Shown: positions 1 to 9,400 of the stretch, piece after piece | Numbering within the stretch: the stretch's first letter is position 1 | Layout: every line of letters starts with the position of its first letter | Assembly: GCA_946549035.1 (NCBI GenBank) | Contig: CAMNQH010000016.1 | Location: forward strand, 1-58,512 | Length of the DNA stretch: 58,512 nucleotides | DNA from: an uncultured Lachnospiraceae bacterium | Lineage (GTDB): Bacteria; Bacillota; Clostridia; Lachnospirales; Lachnospiraceae | Direction of reading: 5' to 3' | The notes under the pieces: model-generated | Told to the model about the DNA's origin: nothing | Databases searched by the model: none | What the model saw: the letters and a program-made list of their open reading frames with translations, nothing else | Position numbers and translations under genes: made by a program

Positions 1-31
1 GATTCTCTTTGAATCGTTCAAGGTTATTTCA

Positions 32-53
32 CTGTTCAGTTATCAAGGTCCTG
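32..53 (-). promoter_or_regulatory. boxA-like rRNA leader element
   Basis: On the minus strand this reads CCTTGATAACTGAACAGTG, which resembles the antitermination boxA leader found before 16S and 23S genes in Firmicutes (TTGAAAACTGAACA). It lies just downstream of two tandem strong promoters and reads off the left edge. I infer that an rRNA operon starts immediately left of the window; no rRNA gene sequence itself is visible here. Confidence 0.5.
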
Positions 54-84
54 TCTGTTGTTCTTGTCTTGCAACAGCTTTTAT

Positions 85-113
85 ATTTTATCAGCTTTCT
101 TTTGCTTTGTCAA
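85..113 (-). promoter_or_regulatory. Sigma-A promoter P2 of a probable rRNA operon
   Basis: The -35 box is TTGACA (108-113), the spacer is exactly 17 bases, and the -10 box is TAAAAT (85-90), on the minus strand. It sits 78 bases downstream of a second promoter with the same architecture. Tandem near-consensus promoters followed by a boxA-like leader are typical of Firmicute rRNA operons. Confidence 0.7.
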
Positions 114-162
114 GAACTTTTTTTATTTTTTCTTAAGGTTTAGAACCCTTAAGTGCTTGATT

Positions 163-191
163 ATTCTATCACAGTCATTTTGTTTTGTCAA
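163..191 (-). promoter_or_regulatory. Sigma-A promoter P1 of a probable rRNA operon
   Basis: The -35 box is a perfect TTGACA (186-191), the spacer is 17 bases, and the -10 box is TAGAAT (163-168), on the minus strand. It precedes P2 and lies just downstream of the tRNA-Ser pair. The 1-243 stretch otherwise contains only A/T-rich leader sequence and no believable gene. Confidence 0.7.
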
Positions 192-243
192 CAAGTTTTT
201 TTACTTTTTTCTAACTTTTTCGACTGCATACAATCAAGCGAAC

Positions 244-331
244 GGAGAAGGAGGGATTTGAACCCTCGCGCCGCTATTAACGACCTGCACCCTTTCCAGG
301 GGTGTCCCTTCAGCCTCTTGGGTACTTCTCC
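244..331 (-). tRNA. tRNA-Ser (anticodon GGA)
   Basis: This is an 88-nt class II tRNA with a long variable arm, read on the minus strand. The acceptor stem GGAGAAG pairs with CTTCTCC. The anticodon loop carries GGA inside a CC-TGGAAA-GG context, and the T arm reads GGTTCAAATCC. No CCA is encoded. It lies 36 bases downstream of a second serine tRNA, so the two are probably one transcript. Confidence 0.96.
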
Positions 332-367
332 AGACTGATTGATTTCCTATCTATGAACTTGTAAAAC

Positions 368-452
368 GGAGAAGGTGGGATTCGAACCCACGGTCCCTTT
401 CGGAATCACTGGTTTTCAAGACCAGCTCCTTAAACCACTCGGACACCTCTCC
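368..452 (-). tRNA. tRNA-Ser (anticodon UGA)
   Basis: This is an 85-nt class II tRNA on the minus strand. The acceptor stem GGAGAGG pairs with CCTTCTCC with one G-U, the anticodon loop is CTTGAAA with anticodon TGA, and a long variable arm is followed by a GGTTCGAATCC T arm. It is the promoter-proximal member of a tRNA-Ser pair and has its own strong upstream promoter. Confidence 0.96.
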
Positions 453-484
453 AAATTATGCTGTTCTTGTCCAGCGCGAATATT

Positions 485-513
485 ATAATAGCACCAATGT
501 CATTCCATGTCAA
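485..513 (-). promoter_or_regulatory. Promoter of the tRNA-Ser pair
   Basis: TTGACA (508-513), 17-base spacer and TATTAT (485-490) on the minus strand. It points at tRNA-Ser(UGA), whose first base lies about 33 bases downstream of the -10 box. Confidence 0.75.
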
Positions 514-577
514 TAGGATTTTTCTATTTTTTTACAAAATTGGCAAATCACCATAAAACAGCGAATCATCAAAGCCT

Positions 578-1300
578 TTACACATCCATATCCTGACGTT
601 TCTGTATCATAGATTCCGCAACAGAAAGATCGGAAGGCGTGGTAATTTTAATATTATCATAAGAGCCTTCCGCTAATTTAATTTTACAGCCGCCAAAAAG
701 CTCCAATACCATCCCATCGTCTGTTACTGTTACAGTATGCCCATTATTTTCCATTTCAATCAAATCCCTATAAGCCTGAGAAATCAGTCCATAAGAAAAA
801 GCCTGGGGCGTCTGTACCATCCATACCTTGCTGCGATCCGGCGTCTCCTTTACAAATCCGTCTTCATCCGAGATCTTAATCGTATCTTTTGCAGGCATAC
901 CGGCTATACAGGCTCCCCATTCCCTCGCCCCTTCCAAGGTACGGGTTATAATATCCTGGCTCACAAAGGGGCGGGCTCCGTCGTGAATCAATACAAAATC
1001 GGCCCCAAGAGCAGCCATAAGCCCTTTGTAAACAGAATGATATCGTTCCTTTCCCCCGGAAACAATATCTGTCACCTTCTGAAAGCCGTACTTTTCTACA
1101 ATTTCACTTCTGCAGTAGGCGATCTCCTCTTCTCCCGTTACCAGTATTACCCGCTCTATCTGGCTTTCTTCAAATGCTTTCAACGCGTAATATAAAACGG
1201 GATACCCATTTAACATAAGATACTGCTTTTTTTGAGCCGTATTCATGCGTTTTCCGCTCCCAGCAGCAAGAACAATCGCCACGGCGCCTTTTTGCTCCAT
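578..1300 (-). CDS. ispD: 2-C-methyl-D-erythritol 4-phosphate cytidylyltransferase
   Basis: IspD transfers CMP from CTP to MEP in the non-mevalonate isoprenoid pathway and is cytosolic. The protein is 240 residues, a normal length. The N-terminal nucleotide-binding loop LAAGSGKRM is at about residues 11-19. VLIHDGARPF at about 102-111 and the TPQAF segment near 165-169 are further family signatures. The ATG directly abuts the tsaD stop codon, so the gene is the last member of the tsa/rnz operon and probably translationally coupled. The tRNA-Ser promoter lies within about 65 bases of its stop codon. Confidence 0.95.
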   Translation of the reverse strand: MEQKGAVAIVLAAGSGKRMNTAQKKQYLMLNGYPVLYYALKAFEESQIERVILVTGEEEIAYCRSEIVEKYGFQKVTDIVSGGKERYHSVYKGLMAALGADFVLIHDGARPFVSQDIITRTLEGAREWGACIAGMPAKDTIKISDEDGFVKETPDRSKVWMVQTPQAFSYGLISQAYRDLIEMENNGHTVTVTDDGMVLELFGGCKIKLAEGSYDNIKITTPSDLSVAESMIQKRQDMDV

Positions 1301-2329
1301 CTATCTCTCTCCTAACTTTAAGTTTGGAACAGCATTCAAGTCCCACCCATGTCTGGTCCCCGCCAAATACTCATAATATGCCGCCGTGCCAATCATAGCC
1401 GCATTATCCGTGCATAATATTGGAGACGGATGATAAAAACGGATTCCTCTCTTTTCGCAAGCCTGACGCATCCCTTCTCTTAAGGCGGTATTAGAGGCAA
1501 CTCCTCCTGCAATCGCAAATTGATCCAATCCAAACTCCTGGACAGCCAGCATAGCATGCTCCACCAATACCTGAACAACCGCTTTTTGAAAAGAAGCTGC
1601 AACATCCGCTTCTACTATGGGAATTTCTTTCATCTTGCATCCATTAAGATAATTCAGCACTGCAGATTTCACGCCGCTAAAACTAAAATCATAAGGATGA
1701 TCTGCAATCTTAGCCCTTGGAAATAGAATAGCGTCCGGATTCCCCGATTTGGAGAGTTGCTCTATTTTGGGACCGCCGGGATACCCCAAGCCAATGGCCC
1801 GGGCAACTTTATCAAAGGCCTCCCCCGCAGCATCGTCTCTGGTACGGCCAATCACCTGGTATTTTCCATAATCCTTTGCCAGCACCAAATGGGTATGACC
1901 GCCTGACGCCACCAAACACAAAAAAGGCGGCTTAAGATTGGGATGTTCTATATAGTTGGCGCAAATATGCCCTTCGATATGGTGAACTCCCACCAAGGGC
2001 TTTTGCGCTGCATAACTGATTGCCTTTGCCTCCGCAACACCTACCAAAAGAGCTCCTACCAATCCCGGCCCATATGTTACGGCAACAGCATCTATATCAG
2101 CCAGACGTTTATTCGCTGTTTTTAACGCCTCTTCAATCACCTGATTTATTTTTTCGATATGTTTTCTGGAAGCAATCTCCGGCACAACGCCTCCATACAG
2201 TTTATGCAGCTCAATCTGGGAAGAAATAATATTTGACAGCACTTCCCTGCCATTCCTTACCACGGCCGCTGCAGTCTCGTCGCAGGAGCTTTCAATGGCC
2301 AATATTGTAATGTCTTCTCTCTGATTCAT
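1301..2329 (-). CDS. tsaD: tRNA N6-adenosine threonylcarbamoyltransferase
   Basis: TsaD transfers the threonylcarbamoyl group to A37 of ANN-decoding tRNAs, working with TsaB and TsaE. I place the start at the ATG giving [14 protein letters not shown] (342 residues). It has AAGGGATGCCAGGA upstream and lies 17 bases past the preceding stop, whereas an upstream in-frame ATG would overlap that gene. [11 protein letters not shown] (N-terminal ATPase motif), the metal-binding HHIEGH near residue 115 and a C-terminal GGVASN segment are all visible. tsaB and tsaE lie in the same operon a few kilobases upstream. Confidence 0.95.
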   Translation of the reverse strand: MNQREDITILAIESSCDETAAAVVRNGREVLSNIISSQIELHKLYGGVVPEIASRKHIEKINQVIEEALKTANKRLADIDAVAVTYGPGLVGALLVGVAEAKAISYAAQKPLVGVHHIEGHICANYIEHPNLKPPFLCLVASGGHTHLVLAKDYGKYQVIGRTRDDAAGEAFDKVARAIGLGYPGGPKIEQLSKSGNPDAILFPRAKIADHPYDFSFSGVKSAVLNYLNGCKMKEIPIVEADVAASFQKAVVQVLVEHAMLAVQEFGLDQFAIAGGVASNTALREGMRQACEKRGIRFYHPSPILCTDNAAMIGTAAYYEYLAGTRHGWDLNAVPNLKLGER

Positions 2330-2346
2330 GTCCTGGCATCCCTTCG

Positions 2347-2892
2347 TCACGGCTTGTAATAGCCTAAAATTTTCCATCGTCCCTGGCTGTCTTTTCGCAT
2401 AATATACGTCTGACCGGCCCGTTCCGAATCATTTTTTCCCTTAATATAGTAAGAAGACTCTACATAGGCGCATTCATAATCGTTTATTGTCTCATACACT
2501 ACCTCTTTGCTGGTAGAAAGAGTAGAACTGATAATCTTTTTCTTATCCTTCTGAAATGTTTTTGCTTCCATTTCAAAGGTTTTCACATATACATCCTCCG
2601 GATTCTGGGAAAGCAGTTCTTCATCAAAAAGTCGCCGTACCTGCAGTAAAAGGCTTTGGAACTCTTCTTCTTCTAATTTTTCATTGTAAAGACATACAAT
2701 CATGCGATTATATAGTTTAATTGCTTCCCGAGGGGTAGTGGGATATGACTTATCCAGATCTTTGCCAATCAGCTGTTCTACCTCTGTCGGCTGTTTTTCC
2801 TTGCCGTTGGGACCATAGGACAAATACAGATAATAGCCGATGCACAGTGCGGCACAAACAACAATAACAATCACGCCCCGTAATTTTTTCAT
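2347..2892 (-). CDS. Membrane-anchored DUF6715-like protein
   Basis: This 181-residue protein of unknown function has an N-terminal transmembrane or uncleaved signal segment (about residues 5-25, after MKKLRG). A hydrophilic, presumably extracytoplasmic domain rich in Lys/Glu follows. The C-terminus ([17 protein letters not shown]) resembles small SnoaL/NTF2-like or DUF6715 proteins that I associate with Lachnospiraceae; that family name is from memory. It lies between rnz and tsaD in the same operon, with AAAGGGG before its ATG. Nothing visible links it to tRNA modification. Confidence 0.7.
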   Translation of the reverse strand: MKKLRGVIVIVVCAALCIGYYLYLSYGPNGKEKQPTEVEQLIGKDLDKSYPTTPREAIKLYNRMIVCLYNEKLEEEEFQSLLLQVRRLFDEELLSQNPEDVYVKTFEMEAKTFQKDKKKIISSTLSTSKEVVYETINDYECAYVESSYYIKGKNDSERAGQTYIMRKDSQGRWKILGYYKP

Positions 2893-2957
2893 GAAAACAT
2901 CCCCTTTCTTTGTTACGATTCACCCTTTTGGCTCATAACGCAGCTTTTTCTCAGCAG

Positions 2958-3863
2958 TTATTCAAAATCCAACTCTATGGTTTTCCCATCTTTTCCAAGA
3001 ACAGCTTCGGGAAAAATTTTTCTTACTTGGTCCATATAGGCCTCCCCCCGCACAAGGGAAGGGCTAAAATGGGTCAGCCAAAGACGGGACACATCCGCTT
3101 CCCTGGCCAATCGCGCCGCCTCATAAAACGTCATGTGTTTATACTGTTTCGCTTTTTCTTCTTTTTCTTTTTCTGCATACATGCCTTCGCAAATAAATAA
3201 ATCTGCCTGGGAAGCATGGGCCGCAATAGATGGAGTTGGACGGGTATCGGTACAATACGTCACTTTAATCCCTTTTCTTTCCGGCCCCATCACCATGTCG
3301 GGAGTGTAACGATTTCCGTTTTCTTCTATGGTCATTCCTTTCTGCAAACGATTCCAGCACTGCTTAGGAATTCCCAATGCCTGCGCCTGTTCTACCTGAA
3401 ATTGTCCGGCCCGGGCAATCTCTATGGTGTAACCATAACACAGGATATTATGATTTACTTTAAACGCCGTTATTTTATATCCGTTCTGGGTAATTGTCTC
3501 CTCTGGCTGCGTCAATTCTCGATATTCAATGGGAAAAGGCAGCTCCGGCGCAATGGTACGCAACGCGTTTACCACACGTTCCAACCCTTTCGGGCCAATC
3601 ATAATCAAGGGCTCGGTACGCTGGGCGTTCCCCATTGTAAGGAGCATCCCCGGTAAACCGCTGATGTGATCTGCATGATAATGAGTGAAACACATCACAT
3701 CAATGGGCTTAAAGCTCCATCCTTTTTCTTTTACTGCAATCTGAGTCCCTTCGCCGCAGTCTATCATCAGGCTGCTGCCATTAAACCTTGTCATCAAAGA
3801 GGTAAGCCAACGATTCGGCAGAGGCATCATGCCCGCCGTCCCCAGCAAACAAACATCAAGCAT
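2958..3863 (-). CDS. rnz: Ribonuclease Z (tRNA 3' endonuclease)
   Basis: RNase Z cleaves tRNA precursors at the discriminator base, preparing them for CCA addition. All three tRNA genes seen here lack an encoded CCA. This is a 301-residue metallo-beta-lactamase-fold enzyme with the zinc motif THYHADH at about residues 60-66, an upstream DCGEGTQ at about 35-41, and later TDTRPT and LTHFSPS segments carrying further metal ligands. I choose the internal ATG (MLDVCLLGTAG) because GAAAGGA sits just before it, rather than the GTG five codons upstream. That GTG would also lie inside the preceding gene. Confidence 0.94.
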   Translation of the reverse strand: MLDVCLLGTAGMMPLPNRWLTSLMTRFNGSSLMIDCGEGTQIAVKEKGWSFKPIDVMCFTHYHADHISGLPGMLLTMGNAQRTEPLIMIGPKGLERVVNALRTIAPELPFPIEYRELTQPEETITQNGYKITAFKVNHNILCYGYTIEIARAGQFQVEQAQALGIPKQCWNRLQKGMTIEENGNRYTPDMVMGPERKGIKVTYCTDTRPTPSIAAHASQADLFICEGMYAEKEKEEKAKQYKHMTFYEAARLAREADVSRLWLTHFSPSLVRGEAYMDQVRKIFPEAVLGKDGKTIELDFE

Positions 3864-3874
3864 ATTTTTTCCTT

Positions 3875-4093
3875 TCACATAAGCTCTATAACTTCTATCG
3901 TAGTAATCGGATGTAAAAAATCTCCGGTAATTTTGTCATAACAGGTCTCACATAGGTAAAATTCCTGCCTCTTTCCATCTTTTTCGGAAAAATACCCCCA
4001 TTCCTTTATAACATGAAGATAATCCTGAACAAAAATTTCCTGAGTTCTCTTAATCTCAGCGCCGCAGCAGTTACAGATAATTTCTTTTTTCAT
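3875..4093 (-). CDS. Small Cys-rich protein with two CxxC pairs
   Basis: This 72-residue protein has CNCCGAE near the N-terminus and LCETCYDK near residue 50. It has no membrane segment, so it is a possible small zinc-ribbon protein. GGGAGGAAGA precedes its ATG. It sits between rimI and rnz in the tRNA-processing operon, and its stop is 12 bases from the rnz start, so cotranscription is likely. I do not recognise the family. A zinc-binding accessory role is only an inference from the cysteine spacing. Confidence 0.6.
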   Translation of the reverse strand: MKKEIICNCCGAEIKRTQEIFVQDYLHVIKEWGYFSEKDGKRQEFYLCETCYDKITGDFLHPITTIEVIELM

Positions 4094-4173
4094 TTTAAAT
4101 CTTCCTCCCGCTCTTTTGTAAAACGTCTTGTGAAGCGCTTAAGGCGGCTGCCTGTTCCCTTGAAGCCTTAGAA

Positions 4174-4617
4174 TTATTCACACTCCAGCTTCATCAAGTA
4201 GCCGTCTTCCCGGGGAAGTTCGTAAAAATTTTTTCTCAAACCGCATATCTCAAATCCCAGTTTTTCATACAGACGGATTGCGGCTTGATTGGATACGCGG
4301 ACTTCTAAGAGAACTGTACGGATTCCTGCATTTTCAGCCTGCTGCAGTAATGTGCGAAGCATGGCTTCTCCGATTCCCTCTTGTCTTGCGTCCTTTTTTA
4401 CTGCGACGTTGACAATTTCCCCTTCATCTGCTGCGCAGTACATCCCGCAGTATCCTGCCAGGCAGGAATCTTTCTCGGCAGCCAGAAACAGATTCCTGCC
4501 TGTCAGGGCATTCAGAAAGCCCTGCTTGCTCCAGGGCTGAGTAAAAATCTCCTGATCCAGCCGGGCGGCTTCCCATGCATCTTTTGGCTCCATGGCTCTG
4601 ATTATCACACGGCTCAT
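4174..4617 (-). CDS. rimI: Ribosomal protein S18-alanine N-acetyltransferase (GNAT)
   Basis: RimI-type GNAT enzymes acetylate the N-terminus of ribosomal protein S18. The protein is 147 residues, with a GNAT core: VNVAVKKDARQEGIGEAML (beta4 and the acetyl-CoA P-loop) at about 70-88, then LEVRVSNQAAIRLYEKLGF at about 105-123. The start is the ATG that overlaps the tsaB stop in an ATGA junction, preceded by GCAGGTGAG. The tsaB-rimI order is very common in Firmicutes and supports the assignment. Confidence 0.92.
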   Translation of the reverse strand: MSRVIIRAMEPKDAWEAARLDQEIFTQPWSKQGFLNALTGRNLFLAAEKDSCLAGYCGMYCAADEGEIVNVAVKKDARQEGIGEAMLRTLLQQAENAGIRTVLLEVRVSNQAAIRLYEKLGFEICGLRKNFYELPREDGYLMKLECE

Positions 4618-5342
4618 ATGCTCACCTGCTCCTGTAAATTCTCTGTCTGCTTTAACAGGCGCTCCCGCTCTGCCTGAGCCATTCTCAAATATTCTGGCTG
4701 ATGCTCCATTGCGGTCTGTATCCGGCCCTGTCTGTAATACTGCTGCCCTAAGACGGCCAAGGAGGCCGCCCGCTGCCGGTTCATATGCGCTGGAGCAAAC
4801 CAAAACGTCCCATGGCAGCGCTGTCGGATTTGTTCTTCAAAAACCGGGACGCCGTCCCCTAAAAATACTACATCCCGTTCAAACTCATTGATCTTCTCAA
4901 GAATCTCTTCTATTCCAACTGCCCGCTGGGAAATTAACGTATTCATCGTATGATGTTCAAATTCATACAATCCCGTATAGGTCTGATTCCGCCTCGCGTC
5001 CATCAAGGGGCATACCAGCTCCCTGGCGCCGCAAAGATTATATGCAAGTCCGTCCACTGTTGGAATCCGTATCAAAGGCTTCTCCAGCGCCAGGCCCAGA
5101 CCTTTGGCTGTAGCGGAGCCAATCCGAAGCCCGGTAAAAGAACCGGGGCCTCCGGCAACGGCAATGGCGTCAATGGTATGCAAGTCCAATTCTATCATGG
5201 AAACAATCTCATCCAGCATTGGAAGCAAGGTCTGGGAATGGGTCTTCTTATAATTTACCGTATATTCCGCCAAAAGCTTGTCATCCTCTGCAACTGCTAC
5301 GCTGGCCACAAGCCCGGAACTGTCCAATCCTACTATTTTCAC
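4614..5342 (-). CDS. tsaB: tRNA threonylcarbamoyladenosine biosynthesis protein TsaB
   Basis: TsaB is a catalytically inactive TsaD paralogue that bridges TsaD and TsaE. The 242-residue protein begins MKIVGLDSSGLVASVAV (ASKHA ATPase fold) and contains the family signature GGPGSFTGLRIG near residues 63-74. The C-terminal YLR element near residue 223 is also typical. It starts 1 base after the tsaE stop and overlaps rimI by 4 bases, indicating tight coupling. Confidence 0.95.
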   Translation of the reverse strand: MKIVGLDSSGLVASVAVAEDDKLLAEYTVNYKKTHSQTLLPMLDEIVSMIELDLHTIDAIAVAGGPGSFTGLRIGSATAKGLGLALEKPLIRIPTVDGLAYNLCGARELVCPLMDARRNQTYTGLYEFEHHTMNTLISQRAVGIEEILEKINEFERDVVFLGDGVPVFEEQIRQRCHGTFWFAPAHMNRQRAASLAVLGQQYYRQGRIQTAMEHQPEYLRMAQAERERLLKQTENLQEQVSI

Positions 5343-5343
5343 T

Positions 5344-5784
5344 TTATATTACCTCACAAATCGTTATTTTTCGATAGTCAAAGCCTTTTTCCAGGTCCTT
5401 CTCAATGCGAATCTCTTTTCGTTCCTGAGGCAGAAGCTCTTCAATCAGATTCCCCCACTCCACCAGAGTCAGCCCCGCTCCATAAAAATAATCTTCATAG
5501 CCAATCTCTTCCATCTCTTCCACATCTCCGATGCGATATACGTCAAAATGGTAAAAAGGCATCCGCCCCTGGTCATAGACTTGTACGATCGTAAAGGTTG
5601 GGCTTGTCACAGGTTCGTCAATCCCCAACCCCCGGGCAATCCCCTGGGTAAAAACGGTCTTTCCCGTCCCCAAATCTCCCACCAGGGTATAAAGCTCCCC
5701 TTCCCTGGCCGCCTTCCCTATGGATTCCCCCAATGCAAAGGTTTCCTCCGGGGAATATGTCTCAATCATCTGTTCTTGCGTCAT
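5344..5784 (-). CDS. tsaE: tRNA threonylcarbamoyladenosine biosynthesis ATPase TsaE
   Basis: TsaE is the P-loop ATPase of the t6A complex. The 146-residue protein has a Walker A GDLGTGKT at about residues 38-45, SPTFTIVQVY (switch-like) near 61-70, and YHFDVYRI with the Walker B-like acidic residue near 78-85. LVEWGNLIEELLP near 108-120 is characteristic of the family. It abuts the YcxB-like gene upstream and tsaB downstream, each with a 1-base gap. Confidence 0.96.
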   Translation of the reverse strand: MTQEQMIETYSPEETFALGESIGKAAREGELYTLVGDLGTGKTVFTQGIARGLGIDEPVTSPTFTIVQVYDQGRMPFYHFDVYRIGDVEEMEEIGYEDYFYGAGLTLVEWGNLIEELLPQERKEIRIEKDLEKGFDYRKITICEVI

Positions 5785-5785
5785 A

Positions 5786-6283
5786 TTATTTCATCCTCAA
5801 ACGATATTTTTCCAGTTTTGATTCCGCCAGTTTTTTTACAGCTTCATACTGATTCCCCAATTGTTTTAGGGGAATCACATAGGCATTTACGCGACTGGAG
5901 TAAATCAGCAGATTGCTTTTGGTGGAAATCATTTTATAGATCATGCCCCACTCCAAATCTGCGGCCTGCTCTCCCACCATTACATGAATCCCCTGCTCGT
6001 CCAGTACATAATGCAGCGTCTCTTTTAGCACCGGAGATACCAATATCTGACGCTTAGAACGCATCCAAAGGCTTACCGGCATATAAATCAGAAACATAAC
6101 GCCAAACACAAGATATAAAAGCGTATAAACTGATTCCACTTTTCCTCTGGTCAAGGCTGCCACCGTAAGGACTGCCAAGCCGATTACCGTGGCAAAAATC
6201 CCTTGAAAGCCAGTATAAGCATGGTGCATATTGAAGCGGTACATATCTTTATCCGAAATTTTAATATCAAATTCCAAAGTCAT
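5786..6283 (-). CDS. YcxB-like membrane protein
   Basis: This 165-residue protein has two adjacent transmembrane segments (about residues 28-45 and 54-72) followed by a conserved soluble domain containing VLDEQGIHVMVGEQAADLEW, typical of the YcxB/DUF family of unknown function. I reject the ATG at 6346. The predicted -10 box is at 6355-6360, so that codon would fall at the transcription start, whereas the ATG at 6283 has AAAGGAG about 10 bases upstream. It is the first gene of the tsa/rnz operon. Confidence 0.75.
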   Translation of the reverse strand: MTLEFDIKISDKDMYRFNMHHAYTGFQGIFATVIGLAVLTVAALTRGKVESVYTLLYLVFGVMFLIYMPVSLWMRSKRQILVSPVLKETLHYVLDEQGIHVMVGEQAADLEWGMIYKMISTKSNLLIYSSRVNAYVIPLKQLGNQYEAVKKLAESKLEKYRLRMK

Positions 6284-6354
6284 AACAGGGCGGCTCCTTT
6301 CACAACAGTTTCGCCTTTCGTTAAACACAAGGCAAATTTTTCTCATTGCCTTTC

Positions 6355-6384
6355 ATTATAACACAGATCCGGTTCTCTTACCAA
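6355..6384 (-). promoter_or_regulatory. Promoter of the tsa/rnz/ispD operon
   Basis: TTGGTA (6379-6384), an 18-base spacer and a perfect TATAAT (6355-6360) on the minus strand. It lies about 70 bases upstream of the chosen start of the YcxB-like gene. No closer promoter is visible for the genes down to ispD. Confidence 0.65.
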
Positions 6385-6416
6385 CTTTTTTGCAAAAGGA
6401 TTTGTGCCTTGTACGC

Positions 6417-9400
6417 TTATGGAAGGGAATGGTACACTCCTCCGCCATAAATGGGACCGCGGCAGTCCGCAAGCTCAGAGACGGTTACAAGCTGATATCC
6501 CCGGCTCTGCAGCTGAGGTATAATCACTCTGGAGGCATCTGCAGTCTGGCTGTAAAGATCGTGCATCAGAACTATATCCCCGTCTTTTACATGGTTCAAA
6601 ACAGCGGCCTGGGTAGACGCAGCATTTCTTGTTTTCCAATCTAAGGTATCAATGGACCATAAAATAATCGGCATTCCCACCGTATTTCTTACGGTACTGT
6701 CATAGCCGCCTCCCGGGGGACGCATTACAACAGGACAAACCCCCGCTGCATTCTGTACTGCATAATTTGTAATCCAAATCTGATTTTGAATCCCTGCTGT
6801 CCCAAGCCCTGTCAGTCTCTGATGGCTGTATGTATGATTGCCAATCTCACATCCCAGTTCTACGGCACGTTTTACCGCTGCGGAATTTCCCGGTATTTGC
6901 TGTCCCACTACAAAAAAGGTGGCGACGCCTCCGTGCTGGGCCAGCACATCCAAAATAGCCCAGGTATGTATGGAAGGTCCGTCATCGTAAGTCAGGGCAA
7001 CCATAGGCTTATACAGATCAATGTTTCTTACTGCGTCGCCCTTACTGTTATAATAAATCATATAGTGGTCTTCTTTCACCCTGCAGGAGGTAATTCTTCC
7101 CTCTGTCGCGGTATACGACTGAATCTCACCGTATATCTTCTTTGTCACGCCTCCGTCGGCTTCTGCATAGATCAAGGTTTTGGATGCAGTTAAGTACAAT
7201 CCGGGGGCGCTTGATTTTATCCCATTGCTTCCAAAGTAATATTCCTTTTTCCCTATCTTTCGCACATCGTTTTTCACTGGAGTCATGGTTCCGTTTTTAC
7301 AGTCATAATAGGTTCGAGCGCCGGAATCGTACAGATAGATACAATTTCCGGATCCATTGAAATAGTACTTCTTTTTTAGCACTGTGACCCAAGTGTTTTT
7401 CTGTTTCATCCATTTTTTCTTTTGGTAACTATATGTATGGTAGTTCCAATTGTTTTTTGTTTTTTCGATTTTGCTGGCAACATATCCTTTTGACCCGATT
7501 TGTATATATTTTTTCCCGGATATTTTCTGCCAGCCCTTCTTTTTAGTACGAATTCCCTTCCCGTTAAAATAATATATTTTTCCGTTTTTCAAAGTGCATA
7601 TGTCATTTTTCAGAGTTACCATTTTGCCATTTCGATATACTTGGCATTTTTTTGTTTTTTTCGTATATAATGTGGTACATCTGCCGCTTTTGTTGAAATA
7701 ATATTCCTTCCCGTCTACTGCCGCCCAGACATTTTTCCGTTTTTCCCACTTCTTTTTCTGATAATTGTAGGACTGATACTTCCAGGCGTCTTTTGATTTT
7801 TCCAGGTTACAAACAACATATCCCTTTTTTCCCACCTGTATATATTTTTTCCCGGATATTTTCTGCCAGCCTGCTTTTTTTGTACAAATCCCCTTTTCGT
7901 TGAAAAAGTATAGCTTTTTGTCTTTCAGGGAACAGATGTCTTTCTTAAGAGTCACCATTTTGCCGTTTCGATACACTTGGCATTTTTTTGTTTTTTTCGT
8001 ATAAAGTTTTGTGCATGTTCCGTTTTTATTGAAATAAAATTCTTTCCCGTCTACTGCCGCCCAGACATCTTTTTTATTTTTCCAGGTATTTTTCTTATCA
8101 TCGTAGGACTGATATTTCCAGGCGTCCTTTGCCTTTTCCAATTTATAAGCGATATAACCTTTTTTTCCGATCTGCACATATTTTTTGTCAGATATTTTCT
8201 GCCAGCCTGCTTTTGTAACGCGAATTCCTTTTTTATTGAAAAAATACAGTTTCCCATCCCGAAGGCTGCAGAAGTCGTTTTTCAAAGACACCATAGCGCC
8301 GTTTTGATAAATCTGACACTTCTTTGCCTTTGTATCATAAATTTTCGTACATTTGCCAGAAGCATTGAAATAGTACTCTGCACCTTGGATTTCTTTCCAA
8401 ACGTCCTTTTGAATTTCCCAGGTTTGACGGGAATAATTGTAATACTTCCAAATCCCGCCTTTGTTTATCATTCTGGAAGAAACACACCCCTTTTGGTTCA
8501 CATAATACCACTCATTGATTGTAATCCCTTTCCAGCCCTTTGTAGTCTCACAAATTCCCCTGGTATTAAAATAATACAATTTGCCATCTTTCAATTCATA
8601 AACCTTATGATTCGCCAAAACCATCTTGCCCTTATCGTTTATAAAGAGCTGTTTGGTTTCCGTTTCATATAAGCGTGCGCATGCCCCGGAAGCGTCAAAG
8701 TAATATTCTGTTTTAAGCGCCTCTTCCCAAATATTTTTCTGGATTATCCAATCCTGACTTTTGGAATCGTAGTAAAACAACCGCCAAATACCCTTTTCTT
8801 CTTCCATTCTGGATACTACATAACCTTCTTTTCCAACCAAAAACTTTTCCCCGGATACTTCTTTCCAGCCTTCTTCTGTTATGAGGAGCTGGTCTATATA
8901 TAAGACATAACCATGTTCCTGCCACATCAAGCCATTGGTTGGCGTCTGGTCTGTTTTATCTTCCTTCCCTTCCTCTTTTTGGCTCTGATCTTCCGAAGTA
9001 TTTCTGGCATTTCTCATTTCCAGCGCTTCTTTCGGTTCCTTCGTATCATTTTCTTCTGTTTGAGGATCTGCCTCCACATCCGGCTCCTCTTCCTTGGCAT
9101 CTGTCACATCGTCCGACTCCTCTTCCTTGGCATCTGTCACATCGTCCGGCTCCTCTTCCTTAGCATCTGTCACGATATCAGGATTTGATTCTGTCTCCTC
9201 TTCCGTATCCGGCTCCTGTTGGGAATCCTCCCCTTCTTCTGTATTAAAGTCTGAACCCGCATCCGGCTCTGGCTCTGTATCTGATGTTTCCTCCAAATTC
9301 ACATCCGGCTCTGTATGATCCGTCTGGCTTGCATTTTCATCTGTTTTAGACTCCCCCTCCGACACAGTCTCTGAACCGTCTTCCTTTGCATGATCAAGCT

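Noticed and set aside
4618..4803. Upstream extension of rimI giving a 209-residue protein
   Set aside because: The extension lies within tsaB, lacks a ribosome binding site and encodes Ala/Gly-rich sequence not seen in RimI. The ATGA overlap with the tsaB stop and the GCAGGTGAG upstream support the internal start.
6284..6346. Upstream start of the YcxB-like protein
   Set aside because: The predicted -10 box at 6355-6360 would put this ATG at the transcription start, and the next ATG has AAAGGAG and family-like sequence.
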